From the NCBI GenBank assembly GCA_900073065.1, contig FJOG01000020.1, positions 4,144 through 68,143 on the forward strand: a DNA stretch of 64,000 nucleotides. The letters run 5' to 3'. The notes beneath the pieces are model-generated. The model had not been told where the DNA came from, did not search any database, and was given only the letters and a program-made list of their open reading frames with translations. The DNA is from Phialocephala subalpina. Taxonomy: Eukaryota; Ascomycota; Leotiomycetes; Helotiales; Mollisiaceae. This document shows, piece by piece, positions 43,070 through 53,469 of this stretch. The position numbers and the translations under genes are program-made. Each line of letters begins with the position of its first letter. Within the stretch, counting starts at the first letter, position 1.

Positions 43070-44462
43070 ATGACATCTCAGTATACGCCTTTATGGCTCC
43101 GCAGTGATAAAAATTGGAAAGTGCGTCTGCAGGATGGTTGGGAAGGGGATCGCATGTTGGGCCAAGGCAGTTATGGCATTGCTGGCCATTGTGAGTCTCA
43201 ATCTCTTGGACAAATGCTGTTTGCTGGTGATACTTGTGCTGACTTCAAATTGCTGAGGAATAGGGAAATACAAGGGCCCAATTGAGACCGCACCAAATAT
43301 CAAAGACGTAGTGGTGAAACAATCGCAGCTTCTTACATACGAAGCCGATGAAGACCCATACATTGAAGGTCGACTCCTAGAACTACTAGCGAGCGTCGAA
43401 TCAAGACATATTCTGAGGCAGTACGGTCCCTTGGTAGAGGATGACGAGAACGGGTTGCCAGTCATAAAGCTCTTCCTGGAATACTGCCCAGGCGGCGACA
43501 TGCTGAGGTTGATGGAGTCTAGTAGAATAATGGGAACGGGAGCAATGGTGAAGAAACCACAGAATCCGTTCTTAGAGGCAGACATCTGGGCCATGTTCAA
43601 CTGTTTGGCACTGGGGCTGGCGGTGGTGGATCGTGGGACCGAAGACGAGTTCGCCCCAGCTTGGAACAGAGACACCGAAATCACCCATAATGATCTGAAG
43701 CTCGACAATGTCTTCATGGGATATCGGGACCCAGATCATGAACGCTGGCCAGTCTTCAAGATCGCCGATTTTGGTGTAGCAACAGAGGAGCCGAAGGTCC
43801 AGACATTTCAGTATGGAGGAGAACCTCGAAAGCGCGGCACCCCGAATATCAAACCTCCTGAAAATGATAACCAAGGTGCCCCATTGCTGCATCCATGGAA
43901 GGGAACATGTTAGAATGTCTATCAAGTAGGGTGTATCATGCATTGTCTGATGTTACGGCAGAGGAAATTCTTTGGCGCAATTCGGCGGGGAGCCGCTGCC
44001 GTAACCAAGGATTCCGAACGGGGTGGAGAATCGAGTGGGTTGGACTTGGACATAGATGTGATGAGGAACTTATATTCATCAAGATTGAGAGAGCTGGTGA
44101 TAAGATGCTTGATGCGGGAATCATTGCTGAGGCCAACTGCACTCCAATTGCAGGGCGAGGTTCGACTGGGCCTGGAGGCTGCAATGTCTACCGCGGAGAA
44201 GACGAATGCGTTCAAGAACAACGTAGGGATGATTTATAGGATCGATATGAATGATCATGGACGTATTTGGGCTGAGCCTCCAGTGCTGGTCGATGTTAAG
44301 GGAGTGGTAATACCACAAAGACAACCAAATGCGAGCAGGAAGCAGGGGCAAACATTGTACGGTGAGCTGATATGGACTTCGGCAGGGTTGGTTATTCTCA
44401 TTGGGTATATCCTGTATATGTGGAAATATGTGATCGAGATTGACATGAGGATCAGAATGTAA
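43070..44462 (+). pseudogene. Tail-anchored protein kinase with a single in-frame TAG
   Basis: Two exons (43070-43190 and 43264-44462; 73-nt intron) form one continuous frame of 439 codons except for TAG at 43911-43913 (codon 257). The N-lobe has the glycine loop LGQGSYGIAGH and VVVKQS with the catalytic lysine. The catalytic loop is THNDLKLDNV (around 182-190, Asn for Arg), then ADFGVA and GTPNIKPPE. After the TAG the same frame continues NVYQVGCIMHCLM, which is the expected helix F of the C-lobe, through RELVIRCLMRESLLRPTA, to a terminal transmembrane helix (TSAGLVILIGYILYMWKY). No intron of suitable phase removes the stop. The product would be truncated in the C-lobe unless read through. 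A sequencing error or strain-specific nonsense allele are alternatives. Confidence 0.72.
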
Positions 44463-44632
44463 AGAATAATGTAATATGATTGATGATCAACACGGGAGGT
44501 TGCGGACGGTTGAGTTCAAGAGAGAAAGTGAAGCGCCTCTGGTCTATTCAGGCAGCCGGACAATATCTGACCTCGACATCATACTCCACGATACCTCTGC
44601 CAACCCAGCGCACATGCGCAACCATATTCAAG

Positions 44633-45402
44633 ATGGTCCTCTCCTTCATTCTGATCCAGAACCGACAGTACGTATCCTTCTGCTGCCTCTATCTTCTGCA
44701 ATCTCGAGTCCCAATAGCTGATCAATCACAGGGGTAAAACACGCCTTGCGAAATGGTACGCACCATACAACGATGAAGAGAAGATAAAGCTCAAGGGCGA
44801 GGTATGCCATACTCTCTGCGACAGCGCTACCTTTCTCCATTCCAATGCTGCAGTCCTTCGCCCCCAATCCCTATCTCCGTCCCTTCCCAATCTGCCTCCA
44901 ACTCTGCCCTCAAGCCCACAACTAACAGCCCACCTCCAGGTCCACCGCCTCGTCGCCCCCCGAGACCAAAAATACCAATCCAACTTTGTCGAGTTCCGAA
45001 ACAACAAGATAGTCTACCGGCGGTACGCAGGCCTCTTCTTCTGCGCCTGCGTCGACGCAAACGATAACGAGCTGGCGTATCTGGAAGCTATACATTTCTT
45101 TGTCGAGGTACTGGATAGCTTTTTTGGGAATGTGTGTGAGCTGGATTTGGTGTTCAATTTCTATAAGGTGCGTAGTTCTGCGTGGTGGGATAGATGCTGT
45201 GACGGATATTGAGAGGGGAGGACGTGGGGGAAGAGGAAATGCGGAGAGAGAAAGGGCATGACATTCAAGGCAGAGTGAATGCTGACGATTCTTTGAATAG
45301 GTCTACGCCATACTAGACGAAGTCTTTCTTGCAGGTGAAATCGAGGAGACTAGTAAGCAAGTCGTGCTGACACGGTTGGAGCATCTGGACAAGCTGGAAT
45401 AA
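44633..45402 (+). CDS. aps2: AP-2 complex subunit sigma
   Basis: Four exons (44633-44667, 44732-44801, 44940-45167, 45301-45402) give 144 residues, the family length. It starts [20 protein letters not shown] and contains [20 protein letters not shown], the AP-2 sigma signature, then [15 protein letters not shown] and [19 protein letters not shown]. The small subunit stabilises the AP-2 clathrin adaptor at the plasma membrane and helps to bind dileucine sorting signals. The first exon has only 35 coding nucleotides and splits the codon for Gln12. Confidence 0.96.
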
Positions 45403-45840
45403 TGGGCGTATGATGGATGGTATATCTTGGTACGGATTCTTTCTGCATTGATTGGCGTATGGCGTTAGCATGGCGTACACATTTGCAAAACACAAGCAGA
45501 AGTTCGTGATGCTAGTGGTATCATGACATTGAAAAGCTATGGAGTTGCTTCGTGTGCATATTTGCGGTGAAGCTACTCGCGTGAGCACATAATTTGCTCT
45601 CGAAACTGCGCAAGGAAACTCTTATCTACACATGATGCCATAGCGCATCTTCGCCATACAAGAAAGAGCAAGGGTAATTCCAGTCAAGAAAGAGCCTGTG
45701 TGATAGGAGCCTCGAGATTCGCAACCCAGAAGGAGTTGCTGTCACAAGCCATCCAAATCTGTCCGAAGCTTGCCCATCATATAACACTTCGCCTCGTTCT
45801 TGTTACCCTCGCGCTCGCCTTTGCCGCATGTTCGTATGAT
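45403..45840. other. Convergent intergenic
   Basis: 440 bp between the 3' ends of aps2 and the zinc-knuckle gene. No feature is supported. Confidence 0.55.
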
Positions 45841-48800
45841 TTATTGGAAACCAAATCCACGCAAAACATCGTTCAGCAGCATTTCTCGAAGAACCCCTGG
45901 CTTCGCCTGATCCTTGGCCACCATTACCTCCTGTTCGGATGAATCCTGATTCTTGACCTTGAAGCTCTTCGCTAAGTCTCTTAATCGTCCGACGGCTGGC
46001 TTCTTGACGACCTGCTCTGACTCACGAATGCGACTGATACTCATATTCTGGGACAACGCCGGTGAAGGCAATGCTAAAGTCGACGCGGAGGCAGCGGTCT
46101 TGGCCTTCGCACGAAGGTTGGGCTGAGCCGGTGGTGCCATATTGGCAATTGTAGTGATTTCTGGGGATGTCGGACCATTCTTTTCTGTCTCCGAGTGAAG
46201 ATCCTCCGGAACTGGCGATGCTGCACGGGTTGGAGGTGCACCCCAGATATCTGGTACAACTCGATTGGCTTGTGTAGCTTGGATGACTGGTGCCACACGA
46301 ATGGGACGTGCCTTAGTCGGACGTGGACGAGTGTTTGCTATAGACTCCGAAGCATTCTTGCCAATGCCCGAGTGATGCTCCGGGATTGGTGGTGCAGCAC
46401 GAGTCGGAGGTGCATCCCAGATGTTTGGTACAGTTCGATCGGGTTGCGTAGCCCGGATGACTGGTGCCTTTCGGATGGGTCGAGCCCTAGGAGGATTGGG
46501 ACTCTTTACTGGAGAGGTCGAGGCATCATCTAGATCATCTTTGTTGCAATCCATATGATTGGGAGCTTCCTCAAAGGTGACCAAATCGTCACCATGGGCA
46601 GCAGAAACCTTGCTCGCAGCATCACCCTCAGGATCATCTTCTACCGTGGCTTTCATGGATTTGTCTCCTTGCAAGGTCTGAATGTTGTTGAGGCCCTCGT
46701 CCGCAATGTCCTCGACTGCTGGCTGCTTGTGTGTGCTCTTTGTCAGATGTCCCGGGGAAGTGGGTACATTGTCTGATGCCTTCTCGTTGAGATCCTCTTG
46801 AATCGAATGCTCATCGGTGTCAGAATCGTTCTCCGAATCAATGAACTTCCGACGAACTGCGATCATCTTCGCCTCGTTCTCCTCACGATCTTTGGCAGCC
46901 ATGTTCGCCAAGATCGCTTCTCGATAGAGTTGTTCTTCCTTCGTCAATTTCCGTAATCTTTCTGGCTTCTTCTTTGCGGCAGATGGATTTGCGCCGGGCT
47001 TCGACACGAAATCCAAAGTCGGTCTCATAGGATCAGCTTCGTACCAGCTACCATCGTGGCCCCGGACACTGAAATCGTCGGACTGAGAATTTGCAGTGCT
47101 GCCATTGACTACTCTTCCGAGGTTTCGAAGGTTCTTCGATGTGAGCTCCATGACGACGTTTTTCCCGTTACGTTTGATAGCCCTTGTTTGGTCGTAAGCG
47201 TTCTCCTCCGAAGAACGCGTAGGTGTATTTTTGACGCGCTTGACCTCATCGGTAGAATTGCTGCCGTCTTTGGCGCGAACAACCTGCACTTGTTGTACTT
47301 CGAGTGAACGTGAACTTTCAGGACTTGCGAATGATTGTTTTTCGTCCAAATCCATATGGTACTCTTGATCCGTAGAGGAGCACAATGGCGAATTATCTGG
47401 AGACTTGTGATGAGGTCCGGATGGAGACAATTCTCGACGAAGGCCAGCCGTGAAAGCCTTTACATGTCCGATAGAAGCTTTGCCCATTGTCGTAATTGAG
47501 GCAAAAGATCGTGTTCGGTTGTGAGAGGTATCCAATCCGCCAACCCTCTCGTCGAAAGCTCCATCAAACCCACCAGCAAAGGGCTTGTACTTGTTGACGA
47601 CTTGAATGTTCTCGAACTCTGACGAACAGCCATCCCAAGTGGGTGACTGTGCAAGTGAACTGTGCAGGTCGTCAGTATGGTCAAAGGGTTAGAGGTGGTA
47701 TGATCATACCTAGCAGCTGCTTCTTGTGCTTGTCTTTTGGCGTCCTTCTTCCACATTTCTCGTGCTGTCGGCCGCTGTGGAGCAGGATTGACAGTGTCCT
47801 TCATTTCTGGGTGCTTTGACACCAATCCCTCGACAAAGCTGGAATAGACCTTGACAGGCTTCTTGACCTCGATGTCCATTTCTTCTTCGCTCCCCGTATC
47901 GACGTCGATCTCGAAGTCTCCCGCGTACTCTCCCTTTGTTCGGAATCCCACTGGCGGAGAACTGGGTACACCTCCGTAGTCTAGAAAGAGATCCGCCCCG
48001 CGATGTCCCTGCTTACTGCCGTCACCCAGGATCGCACCATTCCTGATAAGGGCTTGGACCTCCTCAGACTGACCTCGAGAAAATCTCAAAGGCTCCTTTT
48101 CAGACTCTTTCAAGCCCATCATCTCAGTCTTTTCGCTAGGTTCCGATGGACTGGATGATGACAGTTCTTGTGTCAACCGACCCCGCTCAAGGTCAGCGCT
48201 CTCATATTGTCTAGTCTTGATTCTCTTCCTCGAATCGCGATCCACTCCGCTCTCTTCCATCTCGATCTTCCTCTGCGTGTCGGCTTCCCACTCACGGAGG
48301 ATTCGGGAGGTGGCTTTCGTCGGGGTCCTAATGCCTCTTGATTTCCGCTTCTGGGTTATGGAGTAAGGGTCGGTGTTTCGAGGACACAGAGATTTGAAGT
48401 GCTCTCCCACCGCATTGCAAATTTCGCAAATGTACGTCGAGGATGGAGGTCTGTCATAGTCAGGATCCAGATTTGTAGGGCACACCTGATGGCGAACAGT
48501 TAGTAGTCAGAAATGTTTCGTCGCAACGCGTAAGCTTGGCGAAAAGTAAACCAAGAATTTACCTGAAGATGATGACCTGGCGTCAAGTCAGTAACGGGTT
48601 TTGAGAGCATAGTCAAAATGATTTGTTCAGAATGTGATTGGTAAGACGAGACTCAAAGAAGGATGAATGGGGATCAATTGAGGTTGGAAGTCCTTGGGAG
48701 TTCGGAAGATTGAAGCTTACCTTTCTTGTTGCACCTATTGCAAACGTAGTTGCTAGGAGGCGGTTGCCCATACACATCGGCCATCTTTCTTTTGTATGCT

Positions 48801-49736
48801 GTTCTCTCAGCTTTGCTACTGTTGGAAAGATCAGTCATTTCCTCTTTGCGCCTGTCTCCCCGTCTGAAAGTAGGATTGGTGATATCGTCGCGCATCTCTC
48901 CTCGAGACGAATCAGAAGTCCACCAAGAGTCAGTCTCGCGCTCTCGCCTGGATCTAATTTCGTCTCGAATTTTATTGTCTCGAGGTTTTTCGTCCGTAGG
49001 CATCGTACCTAGGGCTTTGCTGATATCAACGGTGGTTGGAGGGAGTCGTCTTTGGTCGCAACTATCAAGATGTATTTGTCTCGTCCAAATGTTAACTTCT
49101 TCAGCAATCTCCTCCTCTGTGAAACCGCGCGAGGCAAGACGCTGAACCCAATGAGTTAAGACGTTTGGCCACTGGACGGTAAGCTGGGTGGGATTCTTGC
49201 GATGAATGTCGAACCAACGGAAGAAAGTCGCAAATGTTTCGCGTTTGGTCGTGTCTGGATGAAGTGTCTTAGACAAGGTGCTGATAGATATAGTGCAGAC
49301 TGTTCTCTCGCTTAAACCCTCAAACTCTCTGGCGGTCATATGAGAAATGCCCCGCATATATGACATCGTGTCTGTTCAATTGAAAGTAACCTTTGCGCTG
49401 AAGTCTGGGACGAGAGTTTTGTGTCGTTGAGAGAAGCTGCTGGTTCAATGGAAATACGCGAGTTAGGCGAGATGCCCCTTCCCGCCCTGTGGAGGTCAAT
49501 TGGGTAGGAACGAGATGGGACATGCGCCTTTCCGTCTGAAGACGGGATGTAGACGTGCGTTTCATCAACGATGACGAACTCGAGAAGAATGCTTGTCGTC
49601 TTCCGGCTAGGCATATCAGTATCTTCATGGGTTTCAATTCTACAATCAGCTCGGCCTCTGCCATTCAGATAGACTGTATGGGTCCCGATACTGCCCATAC
49701 ACAAGAGGCTCCCAGGAGCTCACCTAACCTAGTAAA
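45841..49736 (-). CDS. Zinc-knuckle protein, 5' end lost in assembly gap
   Basis: The exons, from the gap inward, are 49391 to at least 49704, 48721-49328, a 14-nt micro-exon 48563-48576, 47710-48485, and 45841-47659. They join in frame to more than 1000 residues. The N-terminal part is helical (FFRWFDIHRKNPTQL). Two CCHC-type knuckles lie side by side: YVCNRCNKKGHHLQVC and YICEICNAVGEHFKSLC. The first is assembled across the micro-exon, which supplies GHHLQ. The C-terminal 550 residues are charged and disordered, with an internal duplication near 46180-46500. Zinc knuckles suggest RNA or single-stranded DNA binding. I do not recognise an orthologue. The start codon is not visible; the gene may begin inside the N run. 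Confidence 0.75.
46180..46500 (-). repeat. Imperfect internal duplication in the zinc-knuckle gene
   Basis: Two copies of about 44 residues: ARPIRKAPVIRATQPDRTVP with IWDAPPTRAAPPIPE, and ARPIRVAPVIQATQANRVVP with IWGAPPTRAASPVPE, spaced about 58 residues (roughly 175 bp) apart. Both are preceded by Pro/Arg-rich linkers. Confidence 0.85.
48563..48576 (-). other. 14-nt micro-exon
   Basis: On the minus strand, ...GCCAG|GTCATCATCTTCAG|GTAAATT. The 14 nucleotides complete the codon of Gly and add His-His-Leu-Gln, giving CNKKGHHLQVC, a CCHC knuckle. Flanking introns are 144 and 77 nt. Skipping it would shift the frame. Confidence 0.82.
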
Positions 49737-50262
49737 NNNNNNNNNNNNNNNNNNNNNNNNNNNNNNNNNNNNNNNNNNNNNNNNNNNNNNNNNNNNNNNN
49801 NNNNNNNNNNNNNNNNNNNNNNNNNNNNNNNNNNNNNNNNNNNNNNNNNNNNNNNNNNNNNNNNNNNNNNNNNNNNNNNNNNNNNNNNNNNNNNNNNNNN
49901 NNNNNNNNNNNNNNNNNNNNNNNNNNNNNNNNNNNNNNNNNNNNNNNNNNNNNNNNNNNNNNNNNNNNNNNNNNNNNNNNNNNNNNNNNNNNNNNNNNNN
50001 NNNNNNNNNNNNNNNNNNNNNNNNNNNNNNNNNNNNNNNNNNNNNNNNNNNNNNNNNNNNNNNNNNNNNNNNNNNNNNNNNNNNNNNNNNNNNNNNNNNN
50101 NNNNNNNNNNNNNNNNNNNNNNNNNNNNNNNNNNNNNNNNNNNNNNNNNNNNNNNNNNNNNNNNNNNNNNNNNNNNNNNNNNNNNNNNNNNNNNNNNNNN
50201 NNNNNNNNNNNNNNNNNNNNNNNNNNNNNNNNNNNNNNNNNNNNNNNNNNNNNNNNNNNNNN
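49737..50262. other. Assembly gap (526 N)
   Basis: A run of N of 526 positions; its true length is not known from the sequence. It truncates the zinc-knuckle gene on its left. Open frames that appear to cross it are meaningless. Confidence 0.99.
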
Positions 50263-50375
50263 TCAGGTCTTCGTTTCAAATAGAGCACGAAGCAGATGTC
50301 CCTCAAGTTTACTAGAGAACCAGATGTTTTAAGAATCCAAGCTTGAGGATTACTATTTCTTTATATGCTTCATTT

Positions 50376-51717
50376 CTATGCAATGACCCCATTGGCGGAT
50401 TGCTCCTTTTTCTCTTCCACAGCACCATTCTTCTTGGCGTCCTCAGAGTGAACCTGTGATATGACAGCATCTATCTCCTTCAAGAATCTCGTGACTTCTG
50501 GTTCTGTACCAACTGTGATCCGCAAGCATCCCAGACAGCCATGCTCCTTCCCCCTGAACCTCACTACCACCCCTCTGTTCTCTGCCAATCTCTCATAGAC
50601 CTTCAATGCCGTAACATTGTCAGGTTTGCCGTGCGTATCCAGTATCTCCACCAACAAGAAATTACTCGCCTTTCCACCTCTGAATCTCCCAACACCCTTC
50701 ACCTTCGGAAGCTCTGTTAATAACCTGTCCCTCTGAGCCAGGATATACGATCGGTTCTTCCGCATAACACTTAGTCCTCCTCCCTCTTGCAATGCTTGGC
50801 TGGCAATCGCACTGGTAGGACTGCTGACATTATATGGTGCCTTCAGATTGTTGAGTAGAGCAGCAATAGGTGGCGATGTAAACGCAGCTCCCAGTCGAAT
50901 ACCAGCAAGACCAAAAGCCTTCGACAGTGTTTGTAAAACCACCAAGTTCGGCCACTCGGCAACCCATTCTGCAAGCGATGACCCTTCTGGTGCGAAGTCG
51001 ATATATGCCTCATCTAATACCACCACTCCATTCCATGTAGGATGTTCCAGAACCTGCTGTACATCCTCCTTCTTGATCAGTGACCCGGTAGGATTTCCAG
51101 GCGAACAGATGTATAGGAGCTTGATCGTTGAAGCTTCTGGCGACGAAAGTGTAGAGGTAATGGCAGGGACATCGATACCAAATTCGGGTGCAGCAAGTAA
51201 TGGAACTTTGACGAGTCCAACATCGTTCACTTGTGCGGATACAGAGTACATGCCGTACGTTGGTGGGCAGACGAGAATCTTGTCCTTTCCTGGTACACAG
51301 AAACACCGCAGCAACGCATCAATTGCTTCATCGCTCCCAACTCCAACAAACAGATTCTCTGGCGTTATGTTCTTCGAGGTACGTGCGTGTGTATTTCGTA
51401 AATTGCACAGCAGCTGCTTAAGGTCATGTTGATGAGGATCTGGGTATCGGTTGAGGCCGAGGAAGTCGATTGAAGGGTCATTGGAACTGCTGGACGGCTT
51501 CGCGGATCCGTTCAGGGAGAGAGAAGGTCCGTAGGCGTTTTCGTTCGCATCGAGAAGTATGTTCGTGCCATCGTCTTTGTAGTCACTGCCAATGTGAGTT
51601 AATTGCTAAGAAATTCAAGACGTTCTCCTACTCTCGGGCACAGCGATATGGCTCCAACGCTAGAATATTAGGCCTTGCGCATGTTTGCAAATCGAACGGA
51701 GATTTGCGAACAGCCAT
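50376..51717 (-). CDS. HIS5: Histidinol-phosphate aminotransferase
   Basis: Two exons (51632-51717 and 50376-51585; 46-nt intron) give 431 residues. It starts MAVRKSPFDLQTCARPNILA, followed by LLDANENAYGP, the substrate/PLP-domain GVGSDEAIDALLRCF, CPPTYGMY, SPGNPTGSL, VVLDEAYIDFA, and the PLP lysine in TLSKAFGLAGIRLGAA. The C-terminal domain has GCLRITVGTEPE. It is a class-I/II PLP enzyme converting imidazole-acetol phosphate to histidinol phosphate with glutamate, in histidine synthesis. Yeast HIS5 is 385 residues; the extra length comes from an N-terminal insert and a charged C-terminal tail. The gene symbol follows yeast usage. Confidence 0.95.
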
Positions 51718-52102
51718 ATTTGCTCAATTGAAGGATGGGAAGAGATGAAGAGTCACTGCTGTTTACTTTTTGGAGGGGCAATTTTTTGGGTCTCCGTTGC
51801 CGGCGAGGTGATTGAGCCAATCAGAGAAATTGTGGCGCCAGGCTCTGGCGAGGCCGACAGAAGGCTGAGAGCGAACTGCCTCGCCGAGACTTCGAGAATA
51901 TACCCAATTAAATTGTCAATTTTGACGGATTAATCTGCGGAGAGTGTTCTTGACGCATTGGGACATTCAAGTACACGAAATATGGAGACCATCACACATG
52001 AATTGGGGTGGACTGGAATTGCTGGTTCTTGCTTCCACATTTGGAAACCGGACTGTTATCATGGAAAGCATTGAAATCTATTATTCTGTGGAATTTGAGC
52101 AC
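51718..52102. other. Intergenic
   Basis: 385 bp between two minus-strand genes; it contains the HIS5 promoter. A dyad (gccaggctctggcgaggc) near 51838 is visible but unassigned. Confidence 0.5.
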
Positions 52103-53469
52103 TCAAAGTAAAGGCTCCATTGCCTTGGCTGTATCGACGATGCTCTGTGGGAACGTGATGTATTCAAATCCCATTTCCTTCCTCGCCTTCGAGCCATCAA
52201 CCTTCACATTCTCAGGAAGATAGTTCATGTTCTCAACCTTGCCAGTCTCCTTGTTATATCCGACATATCCAACACCTGGGTTCCCAACAGGAATCTTCTC
52301 AGCGATAGGCGTACCTTTGTATGCATAGCGCAAAACATCGGCAATAGCTTGGGAGGGTCCGGATCCTTCGCAGGCAATGTACCTCTCTCCGTCTGCCTTC
52401 TCTGGATGTTCGTAGGCCCAGGTATGCATGAATGCAACATCACGTACATCAACGAAAGAGCCACTTCCGATGTTGGGAGGAACTTCTTTGAATGTTCCCG
52501 AGAAAATGTTGAAAAGTGGTCTGAGAGTCTCATTGAGTTTGGATCCTGATTCGGGGAGTATGACTGGAGGACCGATAACAACAGAAGGGTTGATTGTAGT
52601 GATCGCAAAGGATGGCTGTATTAGTGTCAGTGGCAGAATTGTAAAGCTAAATTGGGAGCAATTACCTTGTACTCGTCTCGGAATTTCCACATTGCCCGGT
52701 CAGAGGCGGTTTTGCTAGCAGCGTATAGCTGTCCTCCCGGGGCAGCAACTCCTTCGGCTTTATCCTTGATCGCTTTCTCAAGAGCGGCGGAAGCCCAATC
52801 CTTTTCAGTGAAGGTACGAGGTCCTTCTGTCGGATTTATTATAGAAACAACAGACGAGGTAACAACCACTGAGGTCAGTTGCGGGCCAGCTTTAAGAGCC
52901 GATGCCAGAATTGTTTCATTGCCCCGAACGGCAGGAATGACCATCTTTTCGTAAGTTGCGATCGAGAAGTCTAGAGGCGAGGCGGTATGGAAGATTCCAT
53001 CAACACCTAAAGCGGTTGTCAGCACGTGACTCTAATTTCTTTTGGAGGCTGTGTCTTCCATCTCCCAGCCTGTTAAGGACAATTGAGGAGGGTAAGCCAA
53101 GCTAGGATACCGCATGCAGTAAGATTTTTCAGTAGTAAACAACTATTGTTCTTCTTCACAACAAATGGGCTCCAGAAAGTCCAGGCAAGGATGGGAGGTT
53201 GAGAGAGCTGTTTGGAGGTTTGGAGACGTACCTTTTACAGCTTCATCAAATGCTCCATCTACTGTCATATCAGGCACTTCGTAGAACTTGACTCGGTCGG
53301 CATACGGGGCATACGGGCCCTTCAGCAATGGCACCGAGCTCGCTGCTCGACGCGATGTCCCCCTGATAGAATATCCTTTGGAGAGCAGATGAAGACCGAG
53401 CACGCCGGCAATGTAGCCATTGATACCCGTGATGAGAATGGTCTTTCCATTACTTGCTGGAATTGCCAT
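52103..53469 (-). CDS. Extended short-chain reductase, Gre2-like
   Basis: Three exons (53232-53469, 52666-53006, 52103-52615; introns 225 and 50 nt) give 363 residues. The Rossmann motif TGINGYIAGVLGLHLL (Gly15, Gly18, Gly22) is N-terminal, followed by the NADPH-preferring RGTSRR. The catalytic Tyr174-x3-Lys178 lies in LYAASKTASDRA, and TINPSVVIGPP is the family's typical strand after it. These features place it among NAD(P)H-dependent cinnamyl-alcohol/methylglyoxal/ketone reductases (Gre2, dihydroflavonol reductase family). The substrate cannot be told from sequence. The first intron, 225 nt, is unusually long for this window. Confidence 0.88.

Noticed and set aside
43876..43913. 38-nt intron removing the TAG in the tail-anchored kinase
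   Set aside because: It is shorter than any other intron here and shifts into a frame that lacks the kinase C-lobe.
49555..50306. Long open frames across the N run
   Set aside because: They exist only because N positions cannot form stop codons.
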